This document shows positions 18,452 to 27,458 of a stretch of DNA of 64,000 bases, one piece after another (the stretch's first letter is position 1; every line of letters starts with the position of its first letter). Location: NCBI GenBank assembly GCA_021784575.1, contig JAJYHX010000002.1, positions 124,001 to 188,000 on the forward strand, in the 5' to 3' direction. The notes under the pieces were generated by a model. That model did not search any database and was not told the origin of the DNA. It saw nothing but the letters and a program-made list of their open reading frames with translations. The translations under genes were made by a program, and so were the position numbers. The stretch comes from Nitrospirota bacterium (GTDB lineage: Bacteria; Nitrospirota; JACRHJ01).

Positions 18452-19233
18452 GACCTCAAGGCCTCCATCGACACAATATAGATTATAACAACAATTAAAA
18501 TTATAATGCCGCCCTCGGAAGAATGGCCTTCTTTCAGGATTGCCATAAGCAGGAAGGCCGCGGTAACCAGGAGATACGGCATGTCCCGGAGGCCCGGCCT
18601 TGGGATATCCCTCCTGGCGCTCAGCCTGCCGCTATAACCGCGTATGGACATGACGTCATAGAGCCTCTGGCTCTTCTCGTAGGCGACTATGAAAAGCATC
18701 CCTATCCCCGAAGCCATGTTCGTGGCATTGCTCACCAGGCGCCTGGGGCCAAGCCCGCCGCGCAGCCTCAGGGCTGCCAGGAAATTGTTCATAAGCTCAA
18801 ACAGTATGAAGAACGAGCGGTATGTCATGAAAATCCCGTCCCTTATGACCCGCGGCATCCACCGGCCCGCGAGGTCCATGACCTCCGTGAACGGCGTTGT
18901 GGAAATGAGCAGTATCATCGACGACGCGGCGGTAACGGCCTTCAGCATAATCGCCGCGGGCAGCATCCAGCCGCCGGAGGCGAGGCTCAGGGCGTAAAGT
19001 ATCGTGAACGCGGCGGGAAGAAGCGATATTGCGATTACATACCTTACGGGAATCATGGAGAGCCTCACGGTCATAAGGACGCTCAAGTACAGACCCGCCA
19101 GGAGGCGCAGGTCCTTCGTGATTACAACGGAGGCTATTACCATCGACGTGGCAAGGACTTTTGAGACGGGCGACGACCTGTGTATGACGCTTTTGCCGGA
19201 AGCGGCCCAGTAATCTATCCGCGTGATGTCCAA
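18430..19233 (-). CDS. cbiQ: Cobalt/nickel ECF transporter transmembrane protein
   Basis: The T-component that couples the ATPase to CbiM. The 267 residues show an N-terminal segment ending in a HRSSPVSKVLATS-type motif, several membrane helices, and the cytoplasmic coupling motif ALRLRGGLGPRR, equivalent to the ARG motifs of CbiQ/EcfT. It starts 9 bases after cbiM and overlaps cbiO. Confidence 0.9.
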   Translation of the reverse strand: MDITRIDYWAASGKSVIHRSSPVSKVLATSMVIASVVITKDLRLLAGLYLSVLMTVRLSMIPVRYVIAISLLPAAFTILYALSLASGGWMLPAAIMLKAVTAASSMILLISTTPFTEVMDLAGRWMPRVIRDGIFMTYRSFFILFELMNNFLAALRLRGGLGPRRLVSNATNMASGIGMLFIVAYEKSQRLYDVMSIRGYSGRLSARRDIPRPGLRDMPYLLVTAAFLLMAILKEGHSSEGGIIILIVVIIYIVSMEALRSWKKSSA

Positions 19234-19242
19234 GCGCTTGTC

Positions 19243-19941
19243 CTATGAGATGATTTCAGGCTTGACCCTGCTGATGAACCTTACGGCGACACCCGTAACA
19301 AGTGCCTCGATAGCCCAGCCTATCGGGCCCAGGCCGAGGGCCGCCACGGCAAAGAATTTAAAATTGAACCCCGTGTTTATCTTCAGAAGCCCGCCCAGCG
19401 CCTTCGCGGGATGCGTCTCTATAATATCCCGTATCTCGCCCGACGACGGCAGACTGAAGTTTATGTTTGCGAGATAGACGATAAGCAGCATGAGGCAGGT
19501 GGACATGAAAAGCGTTATCACCGTCGCGGCGGCGGCGGACACGCCGGGTTTCGCCATCTTCCTGAAGACGGAAAACAGCAAATAGCCCATCACGCCCTCG
19601 AACCCTATGATAATCGTATTCAGGCCGACGGTCGTTACGCCGCCGTGCCCCACCAGCGAGAGGATAAAGTTTACTATGAACGCGGCAACGACAGCCAGCC
19701 ACGGGCCGAGCAGAATGCCGGTTATGACGGACAGGTTGACGTGGTATGCTATCGGGGCCAGCTCAAGGCTCATCCCGACAAGCATCATGGCTGACATCAT
19801 GCCGAGGAGCGGCACCTTCTTCTTTAAGTCAAGCTTGCGCGCCATGAAAAGCGACAGGGCCACGGCCATCGCGGCTATGATATAGCCCGTAAGCCAGAAC
19901 CATACAGGCAAAACACCATCCGGGATATGCAGATGAGACAT
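19243..19941 (-). CDS. cbiM: Cobalt/nickel transport substrate-binding membrane protein
   Basis: The S-component that binds the metal through its N-terminus. The 232-residue protein opens MSHLHIPDGVLP, the CbiM/NikM signature, with His3 and His5 near the start for metal binding, followed by about seven membrane helices. The small CbiN or NikL/NikN partner is not found in this cluster. It follows the holin-like gene with a one-base overlap and heads cbiM-cbiQ-cbiO. Confidence 0.92.
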   Translation of the reverse strand: MSHLHIPDGVLPVWFWLTGYIIAAMAVALSLFMARKLDLKKKVPLLGMMSAMMLVGMSLELAPIAYHVNLSVITGILLGPWLAVVAAFIVNFILSLVGHGGVTTVGLNTIIIGFEGVMGYLLFSVFRKMAKPGVSAAAATVITLFMSTCLMLLIVYLANINFSLPSSGEIRDIIETHPAKALGGLLKINTGFNFKFFAVAALGLGPIGWAIEALVTGVAVRFISRVKPEIIS

Positions 19942-20312
19942 CAGGGCCTCCCCTTGAAGAAGTGGAACTCCGCGTCGAAAAGTATGGAGATGAACCAGCT
20001 GACGAGGCTGATTACGAGCGCGCCCCAGAGGGCCGGCCAGAAACCGTTAACCTCAAACCCCGGCACGGCCCACGAGACGAGCTTCAGCATCAGGGCGTTT
20101 ATCACAAGCGTAAAAAGCCCAAGCGTAAGGATATTGAGCGGCATGGTAAGTATTATAAGGACGGGCCTGATGAACGCGTTGACAATCCCCAGGAGCGCGG
20201 CGGCTATAACGCCCGACCAGAAATCGAGGATGTGGATGCCGTAGACCAGGTAGCCGGCTGCGAATACCGCAAGCGAATTTATCAGCCATTTTATGAGCAG
20301 CCTGTGTATCAT
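19941..20312 (-). CDS. Phage holin family 4 / YvlD-like membrane protein
   Basis: A 123-residue hydrophobic protein with four predicted membrane helices and the family patterns AALLGIVNAFIRPVL and ILTMPLNILTLGLF. Despite the family name these proteins are widespread chromosomal membrane proteins of unknown role, and nothing phage-like surrounds it. It lies between the PsiE-like gene (2 bases) and cbiM (one-base overlap), so all are probably co-transcribed. Confidence 0.85.
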   Translation of the reverse strand: MIHRLLIKWLINSLAVFAAGYLVYGIHILDFWSGVIAAALLGIVNAFIRPVLIILTMPLNILTLGLFTLVINALMLKLVSWAVPGFEVNGFWPALWGALVISLVSWFISILFDAEFHFFKGRP

Positions 20313-20314
20313 TT

Positions 20315-20776
20315 TTAGTCGGCTAATTTCTTTTCCACCTTCGCCAGCAGGAAATAGGAAACGACCAATATCAGAACTATGGCGGTGCAGATGCCGAGCT
20401 CCGAAAGATGGTAATAGTCCGATTGCCTGTCCATGGACATCTGCGCTTCAAGCATCAATATCCGCCGCAGGCTCGAAATAATGCCGATTCCAAGAAAAGG
20501 CTTAAGGGAAAACTCCTGGCGCTTGAGATACCTGATGACCGTCCAGAAAAGCTCCATTATAATCAGGACGAACAGGATGTCGTTTATAATCAGGAGTATA
20601 GAAGACACATTAACGGCGGAGAAGTCCATCGCCGTGAAAGCAAGCATGAAAATCGCGGAAAAAAGGAGCGCCAACGCCACGAAAACGTGCACGGCGTCAT
20701 CCGCGTAAATCAATATCTTCCGTATGCCGCATATCAGCTTCGGGCTCCCGTGCCCCTTTTCGTTCTCCATGGCCAT
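20315..20776 (-). CDS. PsiE-like membrane protein
   Basis: A 153-residue protein with four membrane helices matching the phosphate-starvation-inducible PsiE family (pattern IINDILFVLIIMELFWTVIRYL). The biochemical role of the family is unknown. AAGGAGG sits 5 bases before the ATG at 20776. It appears to be the first gene of psiE-holin-cbiM-cbiQ-cbiO and has a predicted promoter with an inverted repeat in its spacer. Confidence 0.82.
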   Translation of the reverse strand: MAMENEKGHGSPKLICGIRKILIYADDAVHVFVALALLFSAIFMLAFTAMDFSAVNVSSILLIINDILFVLIIMELFWTVIRYLKRQEFSLKPFLGIGIISSLRRILMLEAQMSMDRQSDYYHLSELGICTAIVLILVVSYFLLAKVEKKLAD

Positions 20777-20812
20777 CCGCTCCTCCTTGCGTAATGCTTC
20801 GGTAAATCATGA

Positions 20813-20842
20813 AATATACCACATGGATATATTCCATGACAA
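20813..20842 (-). promoter_or_regulatory. Predicted psiE-cbiMQO promoter with operator-like palindrome
   Basis: On the minus strand TTGTCA (20837-20842) and TATATT (20813-20818) are 18 bases apart. The inverted repeat CATGGA/TCCATG (20822-20827 and 20833-20838) fills the spacer, a position where a bound repressor would block polymerase. Confidence 0.5.
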
Positions 20843-20906
20843 TAAAAATAATACCAGAGCTGCGCGCTTCCGGCAAGGCTTTCCGATGAAATACCGGCAT
20901 GTTTTC

Positions 20907-20935
20907 TTGACTAACGCATTAAATTAAAATATCAT
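20907..20935 (+). promoter_or_regulatory. Predicted queD promoter
   Basis: TTGACT (20907-20912) and TATCAT (20930-20935) are 17 bases apart; the start near 20942 leaves a leader of about 34 bases. No preQ1-type riboswitch is seen in this short leader. Confidence 0.7.
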
Positions 20936-20975
20936 TAAAAAGTTACCTGCGCCTAAAAATATCGAGGGACATGAA

Positions 20976-21344
20976 ATGTACGAACTTATGATAGAGACGA
21001 AATTCGCCGCCGCGCACCAGCTAAGGAATTACGGCGGCAGGTGCGAGAGGCTCCACGGCCACAACTGGAAGGTGGTGGTCTACGCCGTCGCGGAGAACCT
21101 GAACGATACAGGCCTGGCGATGGATTTCAAGGATCTCAAGGACAGCGCGAACGAGCTGCTTTCCATAGCCGAGCACGCGTTTCTTAACGAGGTGTTCCCT
21201 TTCACGGAGATTAACCCGTCCTCCGAGAACATCGCAAAATGGATATACGACAGCCTCTCCAAGAAGATTAATACGGAAAACGTCCAGGTGTCGATGGTAA
21301 CCGTATGGGAATCCGACACCGCCTCCGCAAGCTACTATGAATGA
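20976..21344 (+). CDS. queD: 6-carboxy-5,6,7,8-tetrahydropterin synthase
   Basis: Makes the queuosine precursor carboxytetrahydropterin from dihydroneopterin triphosphate. The 122 residues have the zinc ligands and catalytic cysteine in AAHQLRNYGGRCERLHGHNW (about residues 13-32), the AEHAFLNE segment and the C-terminal WESDTASASYYE. Length and motifs are typical. No other que genes are nearby; it overlaps pmbA by 8 bases. Confidence 0.93.
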   Translation: MYELMIETKFAAAHQLRNYGGRCERLHGHNWKVVVYAVAENLNDTGLAMDFKDLKDSANELLSIAEHAFLNEVFPFTEINPSSENIAKWIYDSLSKKINTENVQVSMVTVWESDTASASYYE

Positions 21345-22698
21345 GACGGAAAAACACGAGGAAATCATCCTGGGCGCCGCGGATGGCGCGGTAAAGGCGT
21401 TGCGCGAAAAAGGAGCGAAGAACTTCGACGTATACGTCCGATGGAACTCCTCCATAAGCGCCGAGGCCAGGGAGAAGAAACTCGACGCCTTCGAGCAGGC
21501 CCGGGCCTGGGGTGCGGGCATCAGGGCGCTCATGCCGGACGGTCGGCTCGGCTTCTCTTTTGCCGCAGGGTCGGTTGATGCGGCACGCGAGGCGGCCATC
21601 ATGGCCCTGGAGAACGCGCTTGGCTCCGAGCCGGACAGCTCAAACAACATCCCCGCGCCATCCGGGCCGTTTCCGGATGCAACGGAATATGACGAAGACG
21701 CCGCTAAGGCCTCCGCGGATTATGCGGTTGCCCGCGCAATAGAGCTCGAAGAAGCGGCAATGTCTTACGACCGCAGGATAACGAAGGTGCGCAAGGCGTC
21801 GGTATCCATTACCTCGTCCTCCTGGGCGATTCTGAGCTCCGAGGGCCTGAGGGCCGTCTCGCGCGGGACGTGGCTGTCCTGCGGCGTAATGGCCGTCGCG
21901 GAAGAAGACGGCGACTCGCAGATGGGCTACGGGTTCGGCTATTCCCGCGGGCTCTCCGGGATGGACTATCAGGCAGCCGGGGCCGAGGCGGGAGAAAAGG
22001 CCGTAAGCCTGCTCAAGGCCCGGAAGACCCCGACAGGGAAATTCCCGGTAATACTCGAGAACATAGTCGCCTCGGAGTTCCTGGGGGCGCTCGCGTCGTC
22101 GTTCTCGGGCGAATCCCTCGTGAAGGGCCGCTCGCTCCTTGCCGGGAAGACGGGAGAGAAAATATTCTCCGACACAATAAGCATCATAGACGACGGCACT
22201 CTTAAAGGCGGTATCTCCACACGTCCCTTCGACGACGAGGGCATAGCATCGCGCAGGAATGCGCTCGTGCGCGGCGGCATCTTCGAGGGCTTCCTGCATA
22301 ACGCATACACGGCAAAAAGGACGGGCGGCTCCTCGACAGGCAGCGCAGTCAGGGGCGGGTTCCGCTCCGCGCCCGGAGTCGGCCCGGCAAACCTCTACAT
22401 CGAAAAAGGAACCTTGGATAGCGATGCGCTCACAGGCCGGGTGGACAATGGTCTTCTTGTCCGCGAAGTCCTCGGCATGCACACGGCAAACCCCATATCC
22501 GGAGATTTTTCCGTCGGCATCGCGGGGATCTGGATAGAAAACGGCAAGATAGCCTATCCCGTGCGCGAAGGCGCTATTGCGGGAAACCTGATTTCAATTT
22601 TTTCGGGAATCGACGCGGTGGGGAGCGACCTGCGGTTCGCGGGCAGGCTCGGCGCGCCGTCGCTACTGCTGAAACCGATTTCAGTCAGCGGGAGCTGA
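21337..22698 (+). CDS. TldD/PmbA-family metalloprotease subunit
   Basis: A 453-residue protein of the TldD/PmbA family; in E. coli TldD and TldE (PmbA) form a protease that processes peptides such as microcin B17. The sequence has the N-terminal family domain, a central domain and C-terminal blocks FDDEGIASRRNALVRGGIF and VGIAGIWIENGKIAYPV typical of PmbA. The HExxxH metal motif of TldD is absent, so this is the PmbA/TldE-type subunit. No TldD partner is in the window. The 3' end overlaps the convergent resB by 14 bases. Confidence 0.88.
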   Translation: MNETEKHEEIILGAADGAVKALREKGAKNFDVYVRWNSSISAEAREKKLDAFEQARAWGAGIRALMPDGRLGFSFAAGSVDAAREAAIMALENALGSEPDSSNNIPAPSGPFPDATEYDEDAAKASADYAVARAIELEEAAMSYDRRITKVRKASVSITSSSWAILSSEGLRAVSRGTWLSCGVMAVAEEDGDSQMGYGFGYSRGLSGMDYQAAGAEAGEKAVSLLKARKTPTGKFPVILENIVASEFLGALASSFSGESLVKGRSLLAGKTGEKIFSDTISIIDDGTLKGGISTRPFDDEGIASRRNALVRGGIFEGFLHNAYTAKRTGGSSTGSAVRGGFRSAPGVGPANLYIEKGTLDSDALTGRVDNGLLVREVLGMHTANPISGDFSVGIAGIWIENGKIAYPVREGAIAGNLISIFSGIDAVGSDLRFAGRLGAPSLLLKPISVSGS

Positions 22699-23956
22699 GG
22701 CTATTATACATTTCCTCGTCGCTCGCCACCACCTGCGCCTTGCCGTCCTTGAACGCCGCCCAGACGCGCTCCCGGCGGAAATAGAGCGTGATTATCGAGC
22801 CGAACATTACAATGCAGGAGGCGGCAAGGGCCAGGAGAGCGCCGGGGTCCCGGTTTATGTCGAAGACGCTGTACGGAAGCATATCCAGTCCGGCGAACTT
22901 CACATCCACGCCGGGGTTGTGAAAAGTGTCGTTGTCCGGCATCTTGAGGAATATCCAGCCGGAGGACTCCGGCTTTCCGTTCTTCAGCAGGGTTATCATC
23001 GCCGCCGGGTTCGTAAACCCGTCCGACTGCGAGTAGGGCGTCCCGTTTCCGTCAACGGCGAAGTCGCTTATGAAACCGTCCACCCGAATCTTGTAAGGCG
23101 TGCCGGGGATTTCCGCATAACCCGCCGTTTTCGGTATTTTAAGGTATCCGCCGGTATTGCCGGATTTTACGGACGCCTTTATGATTATGCCGTTTAAATC
23201 CTGCCCGAAATCGCGCTGATATACCGCCCCTCCGCGCACGAACATCGGCATGTTCGGACCCGCTACGGCGTGTTTTATGACGCTTCCGTCGGATTTAAGC
23301 GCGGTAAGACTGCTCCCGTAGTCCTTCAGGCTCCCGTCCCGCCTGAAGTCCACCCGCACCTTGTCCAGCCGGAGGTAATAATTGCCCTCCGGGGCCTTGA
23401 TTGTCTCTCCCTCGCTTATCCGGACTCCGCCGTGCCTATAGCCGGCCACGGCGCTTATGAGGTGCGCCGCGAGCACCAGCAGGACGCCCGCGTGCACGAC
23501 ATAAGGTATGAACGGCAGCCACCGGTTCTTTTCGGCAAAGAGCAGGTTGTCCTGCGTGAATACCCTGTATCCGCCCCTCGCAAGCCTCGCCGAAAGCTCC
23601 GCCTCCGGGATGTCGAGCAGGACGCCTTTTTCTCCTCCGGCCTCCACCTCGCGCAGGTTCGAGAGCGGCTCCCTGTATTTTTTTACGACCTTCGGCAGGC
23701 GCTCAATCGTGCAGACGGATGTGTTTATGCCGAAGAGCAGGACGAGGAAAATAAGCAGGAAGAGCCACCACGAAAGGACAATGTGTTTAAGCCCCACCGA
23801 GAAAAGGAACGGGAAAAAGATATGCATGTCCATGTCCCCGAAGATTTGGGGATGGAAATAAATCACGAACGAGCCGTACATGGCGACCGCGGTTATCGCC
23901 AGGACGAGGTATACGGTCAGTTTCAGAGAGTTGAAGAAATCCCGGAGAGCCTTCAT
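22685..23956 (-). CDS. resB: ResB-like cytochrome c biogenesis protein
   Basis: Membrane component of system II cytochrome c maturation, acting with CcsA to deliver and attach haem outside the inner membrane. The 423 residues begin MKALRDFFNSLKLTVYLV and have three N-terminal helices, a large periplasmic domain and a final helix (LLALAASCIVMFGSIITLYF). I chose ATG 23956 because it overlaps the ccsA stop (ATGA); the longer frame to 24154 runs inside ccsA. It is the last gene of the copA-unknown-ccsA-resB run. Confidence 0.92.
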   Translation of the reverse strand: MKALRDFFNSLKLTVYLVLAITAVAMYGSFVIYFHPQIFGDMDMHIFFPFLFSVGLKHIVLSWWLFLLIFLVLLFGINTSVCTIERLPKVVKKYREPLSNLREVEAGGEKGVLLDIPEAELSARLARGGYRVFTQDNLLFAEKNRWLPFIPYVVHAGVLLVLAAHLISAVAGYRHGGVRISEGETIKAPEGNYYLRLDKVRVDFRRDGSLKDYGSSLTALKSDGSVIKHAVAGPNMPMFVRGGAVYQRDFGQDLNGIIIKASVKSGNTGGYLKIPKTAGYAEIPGTPYKIRVDGFISDFAVDGNGTPYSQSDGFTNPAAMITLLKNGKPESSGWIFLKMPDNDTFHNPGVDVKFAGLDMLPYSVFDINRDPGALLALAASCIVMFGSIITLYFRRERVWAAFKDGKAQVVASDEEMYNSLSSR

Positions 23957-24732
23957 AGCTGGTGCGTATTCTTCATGAAGATGCCGACGCCGATATATGT
24001 GAACATGGTTATGGCAAAGCCGAGTATCGAGAGCCAGGCGACTCCCCTGCCCCGCAGCTTCTTCACGTAATAGGCGTGCAGGAACCCGGCATAGAAAATC
24101 CAGATAAGGAACGACCACAGTTCCTTCACCTTCCACAGCCACCACGTCCCCCATGCGAGATACGCCCAGATGCCGCCCACGACCATCGAGATGGTAAAGA
24201 GGACGTAGCCGTAATAGGCCGTGCGGAAGACGAGCTCCTCAAGCTGCCTTCCGGCCTCGGCCTTCGAGACGAGATACAGCGCCGCACCCGCGAAAGACGC
24301 CCCGAAGAACCCGTAGCCCACAAAGGCCGAGCCGACGTGCGTCGTGAACATCCATGTATCGAGCGCGGGATAAAGCGGGGTTATCCGGCTTGGCGATATG
24401 CTCACCATGAACATCACCAGCGCGGCCAGGGGCATGAGGAAATAGCCTGTTCGGGCCTCTTTGTAACGTATCCTGACGTACCAGTACACGAAGCCTATCG
24501 ACCAGGCGAACGATGCGAGGGACTCGTACCTGTTGGACATGGGGGCATGGCCGGACTTAATCGTCCGGGCGGCGAGCGAGACTGTTATGGCCGCAAAATA
24601 CAAAAACGCAAGCGTTTCCGCAAGGAGAAGAACAGGCTTTTTTGTAACGGCCAGCCTGAGCAGGAACACTGCTCCCGCGCCTGCGGAAAGCCAGAGAGCG
24701 GCATCACGCGCAACCGACTCGATGTTATGCAA
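23953..24732 (-). CDS. ccsA: CcsA/CcmC-type cytochrome c biogenesis protein
   Basis: Haem-handling membrane protein of system II. The 259 residues have about eight helices and the Trp-rich WWD region WGTWWLWKVKELWSFLIW, plus histidines in the loops. The usual form is WGxYWxWDPKExW; here the Asp-Pro is Lys-Val, which is unusual. It is coupled to resB by an ATGA overlap and lies 2 bases after a small secreted protein. Confidence in the family is high; the effect of the motif change is unknown. Confidence 0.9.
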   Translation of the reverse strand: MHNIESVARDAALWLSAGAGAVFLLRLAVTKKPVLLLAETLAFLYFAAITVSLAARTIKSGHAPMSNRYESLASFAWSIGFVYWYVRIRYKEARTGYFLMPLAALVMFMVSISPSRITPLYPALDTWMFTTHVGSAFVGYGFFGASFAGAALYLVSKAEAGRQLEELVFRTAYYGYVLFTISMVVGGIWAYLAWGTWWLWKVKELWSFLIWIFYAGFLHAYYVKKLRGRGVAWLSILGFAITMFTYIGVGIFMKNTHQL

Positions 24733-24734
24733 TT

Positions 24735-24998
24735 TTACGGGCGCCTTTCAATCACGGGCGCGGGGGGAATGAACGAATAATTTTCGAGTTCATCGTTGTA
24801 TTTCCTGCGCCAGACGGAGTGCTCCTTCAGCCAGATGGAATAGTCCTTCATATTGGCTATGCCGTGCGCCTTCATAAAACCCGCCTCGGTGATATTACCT
24901 ATGTCCGCCGGGCACTTCTTCGCAGGATCCCCCCAGGAGGAATGCATGAAAAGCCCAAGCGAGAGAACGATTACGCCAAGCTTCAGGAAATTCTTCAT
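24735..24998 (-). CDS. Small secreted protein of unknown function
   Basis: An 87-residue protein with a clear signal peptide (MKNFLKLGVIVLSLGLFMHS, cleavage near SWG). The mature part has a single cysteine (KKCPAD), so a haem CxxCH is not present, and a charged C-terminal half with KDYSIWLKEHSVWRRKYNDE. I do not recognise it. I chose the ATG at 24998 because it starts the signal peptide; the frame opens 30 bases earlier. It directly precedes ccsA, so a role near cytochrome c maturation is a guess from position only. Confidence 0.65.
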   Translation of the reverse strand: MKNFLKLGVIVLSLGLFMHSSWGDPAKKCPADIGNITEAGFMKAHGIANMKDYSIWLKEHSVWRRKYNDELENYSFIPPAPVIERRP

Positions 24999-25023
24999 AA
25001 TGATTTCGCCTGCCTTTATTTTT

Positions 25024-25091
25024 GTCACCCCCGTGAAAACGGGGGCCCGGCGATTTTAAAGTCACTGGATTCCCGCCTTCGCGGGGATGAC
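25024..25091. repeat. Intergenic palindromic repeat with GTCACCCCCG ends
   Basis: Sixty-eight bases bounded by GTCACCCCCG and CGGGGATGAC, each part of its own hairpin (CCCCCGT/ACGGGGG and CCCGCCTTCGCGGGG). It fills the gap between copA and the small secreted gene and belongs with the GTCATTCC-type elements. Confidence 0.75.
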
Positions 25092-25159
25092 GGGAACCAA
25101 AATTTGAACTCCCTGAAATATTAATACAGGCCGGTAAATTATTCAAGAGGAATTACGGA

Positions 25160-27373
25160 TTAAGCCTTGCGCAGGCGAAGGGAGTTGCCGACGACGGACA
25201 CGGAAGAAAGGGCCATTGCGGCGGCGGCCATTACGGGTTTCAGGAGAATCCCGAAAAACGGATACAGGACACCCGCGGCCATGGGAATGCCGACGGTATT
25301 ATAGAAAAACGCCCAGAAAAGGTTCTGCTTTATCGTCCTCAGTGTCCTTCGGCTTATCTCAAGGGCCTCGGCGGCGCGGGTAATCTCCGGCCTTATAAGC
25401 ATTATGTCGGACGCCTCGATTGCGGCGTCCGTCCCCGTCCCGACGGCGATGCCTATGTCGGCCCTTGCCAGCGCCGGCGCGTCGTTTATGCCGTCCCCCA
25501 CCATTGCGACAACTTTGCCCTTCGCCTGAAGCCCGGCCACAACCTTCTCCTTCATGTCCGGGAGCACGCCCCATATCACGTTTTCGATGCCCACCTTCCC
25601 GGCCACCGCCCGCGCCGGAAGCTCGGCGTCCCCGGTAAGCATTATGACATCAAGGCCGAGTCCTTTAAGCCTCCGTATGCCTTCGGCGGAGCCTTCCTTC
25701 ACGCCGTCGGCAATGGCTATGACACCCGCCGGTTTCCTGTTCCTGGCGACGAATATCGACGTATAGCCTTCCCGGGCGTATGTAGCCCCGGCCCCGGTGA
25801 ACTGCGCCGTATCCACGCCGTTTTCGGCCATGAGGCGCGCATTTCCTATGAGAACATCTTCATCCCCCACCCTTGCCCGCGCCCCGTAGCCAGGCAGGGC
25901 CTCGAAACCCTCCGCCGGGGATATTACAAGGTTTTCCTCCCTCGCCTTCTCCGTAACGGCCAGTGCGACGGGATGCTCGGAATGGTTCTCCACGGATGCC
26001 GCAAGGCCGAGGAAATCCTCGCCGCCCTCCACGAGTCCCTTGAGCGCCATAACCCTTGGCCTGCCCTCGGTTACCGTCCCGGTCTTGTCCAGGACAATCG
26101 TATCCGCCTTGGCGAAGCGCTCCAGGACGTCCCCGCCGCGGAATATTATGCCCTTTTCCGCGGCCCTGCCCGTCCCGACCATTATCGCCGTCGGCGTGGC
26201 AAGCCCCATGGCGCAGGGGCAGGCGATAATCAGCACGGCTATAAAGGCCAGCAGGGCAAACGTAAAGCCGGCCCCGGCGGCGAGCCATGCCCCGAAGGCT
26301 ATGAACGCGGCGACTATGACCGACGGGACGAAATACGCAGCCACCCTGTCCGCGAGCCTCTGTATCGGAGCCTTGGCGCCCTGGGCCTCTTCCACGAGCT
26401 TTATTATCCCGGCCAGCACCGTGTCTTTTCCAACCTTTTCAGCCTTAAACTTAAAGCTGCCCGTCAGGTTCAGCGTCCCGCCGAATACCGCCTCGCCCTC
26501 TCCTTTTTCCACGGGCAGGCTCTCGCCCGTAAGCATGGACTCGTCCAGCGAGGAAAAACCCGAGGTTACGGCCCCGTCTACCGGGACCTTCTCGCCTGGC
26601 CGAACGATTACCTCGTCTCCGGGCATCACGTCTTCAGCCGGTATTTCCGCCTCCTGCCCGTCCCGCACGACCCTCGCCGTCCTCGGGGAGAGTTTCAAAA
26701 GCCTCTTTACGGCCTCGGACGCCTTGCCGCGCGAGCGCGCTTCGAGGAACTTCCCAAGAAGTATCAGGGTGATTATCATCGCGGAGGTGTCGAAATAGAC
26801 TTCGCTTCCGAAACCGGCGAAGGCGCCGGGGAGGAAGGTTATGGCCGCGCTGTAGAAATAGGCCGCGGACGTGCCCGTGGCAATCAGGACGTCCATGTTG
26901 GCGCTCCCGTGGGAAAGCGTCCCCCACGCGCCCCTGTAAAACCGCCAGCCCGCCCAGAACTGCACAGGCGTGGCAAGCAGAAATAGGATGAAATCGAGCG
27001 TCCGGCTGGAAACCGGCATGGATACGCCGTGAAACGAAGACGCCATGATAACGGAGCTTGCGGCTATGCCGAAGATTAACTTGATCCTGAGCTCCCGAAG
27101 CTCCTCTTCACCCCTGGCCTCTTTTGCCTCCGGGGCGGCCTCTTCCTTTTCGAGCACCTGGTATCCGGTCTTTACGACCGTTTCCTTAAGCTCGGCCTCG
27201 GAAATCTCTTCCGGCGCATATTCCACGCGCGCCGTCTCGGAGGCGAGGTTTACGTTCGCGGAGACTACCCCCGGCCGCTTCTTCAGCGCGCGCTCGACCG
27301 CCGCCGAGCACGAGGCGCAGGTCATTCCTCCGATATTCAGGGTGCTTACAGCGGTTTTGTTATTATCCGGCAT
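25160..27373 (-). CDS. copA: Copper-exporting P1B-type ATPase
   Basis: Pumps Cu(I) out of the cytoplasm. The 737 residues contain one N-terminal heavy-metal domain with GGMTCASC, the TGES actuator loop (MLTGES), the intramembrane CPC ([10 protein letters not shown]), the phosphorylated DKTGT, SEHPVA and [11 protein letters not shown]. The YN pair in the seventh helix and MALSSVSVV in the eighth fit the Cu(I) subgroup. It begins only 13 bases after a terminator's T run and 44 bases after a perfect palindrome, so expression may be conditional. Downstream are the ccs/resB genes. Confidence 0.95.
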   Translation of the reverse strand: MPDNNKTAVSTLNIGGMTCASCSAAVERALKKRPGVVSANVNLASETARVEYAPEEISEAELKETVVKTGYQVLEKEEAAPEAKEARGEEELRELRIKLIFGIAASSVIMASSFHGVSMPVSSRTLDFILFLLATPVQFWAGWRFYRGAWGTLSHGSANMDVLIATGTSAAYFYSAAITFLPGAFAGFGSEVYFDTSAMIITLILLGKFLEARSRGKASEAVKRLLKLSPRTARVVRDGQEAEIPAEDVMPGDEVIVRPGEKVPVDGAVTSGFSSLDESMLTGESLPVEKGEGEAVFGGTLNLTGSFKFKAEKVGKDTVLAGIIKLVEEAQGAKAPIQRLADRVAAYFVPSVIVAAFIAFGAWLAAGAGFTFALLAFIAVLIIACPCAMGLATPTAIMVGTGRAAEKGIIFRGGDVLERFAKADTIVLDKTGTVTEGRPRVMALKGLVEGGEDFLGLAASVENHSEHPVALAVTEKAREENLVISPAEGFEALPGYGARARVGDEDVLIGNARLMAENGVDTAQFTGAGATYAREGYTSIFVARNRKPAGVIAIADGVKEGSAEGIRRLKGLGLDVIMLTGDAELPARAVAGKVGIENVIWGVLPDMKEKVVAGLQAKGKVVAMVGDGINDAPALARADIGIAVGTGTDAAIEASDIMLIRPEITRAAEALEISRRTLRTIKQNLFWAFFYNTVGIPMAAGVLYPFFGILLKPVMAAAAMALSSVSVVGNSLRLRKA

Positions 27374-27386
27374 GGCCTGTCACAGT

Positions 27387-27412
27387 AAAAAAGGGGCCAA
27401 TATCCAGGCCCC
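27387..27412 (-). terminator. Intrinsic terminator between ytxH and copA
   Basis: On the minus strand GGGGCC and GGCCCC (27407-27412 and 27393-27398) form a perfect 6-bp stem with an 8-base loop, followed by six T residues. It would end the DUF948-ytxH transcript, or act as a leader attenuator for copA. Confidence 0.8.
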
Positions 27413-27417
27413 CGGCA

Positions 27418-27430
27418 AGGCATAATGCCT
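27418..27430. promoter_or_regulatory. Perfect palindrome upstream of copA
   Basis: AGGCATAATGCCT is a perfect 6-1-6 inverted repeat between the ytxH stop and the terminator before copA. It may be an operator, but it does not match CueR or CsoR sites I know and no clear -35/-10 pair lies beside it. Confidence 0.35.
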
Positions 27431-27458
27431 GTATTTGAATCCCCGTCCGAAAACCCTC

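Noticed and set aside
19941-20312. Prophage remnant because of a holin-family hit
   Set aside because: The family is mainly chromosomal membrane proteins and no other phage gene is near.
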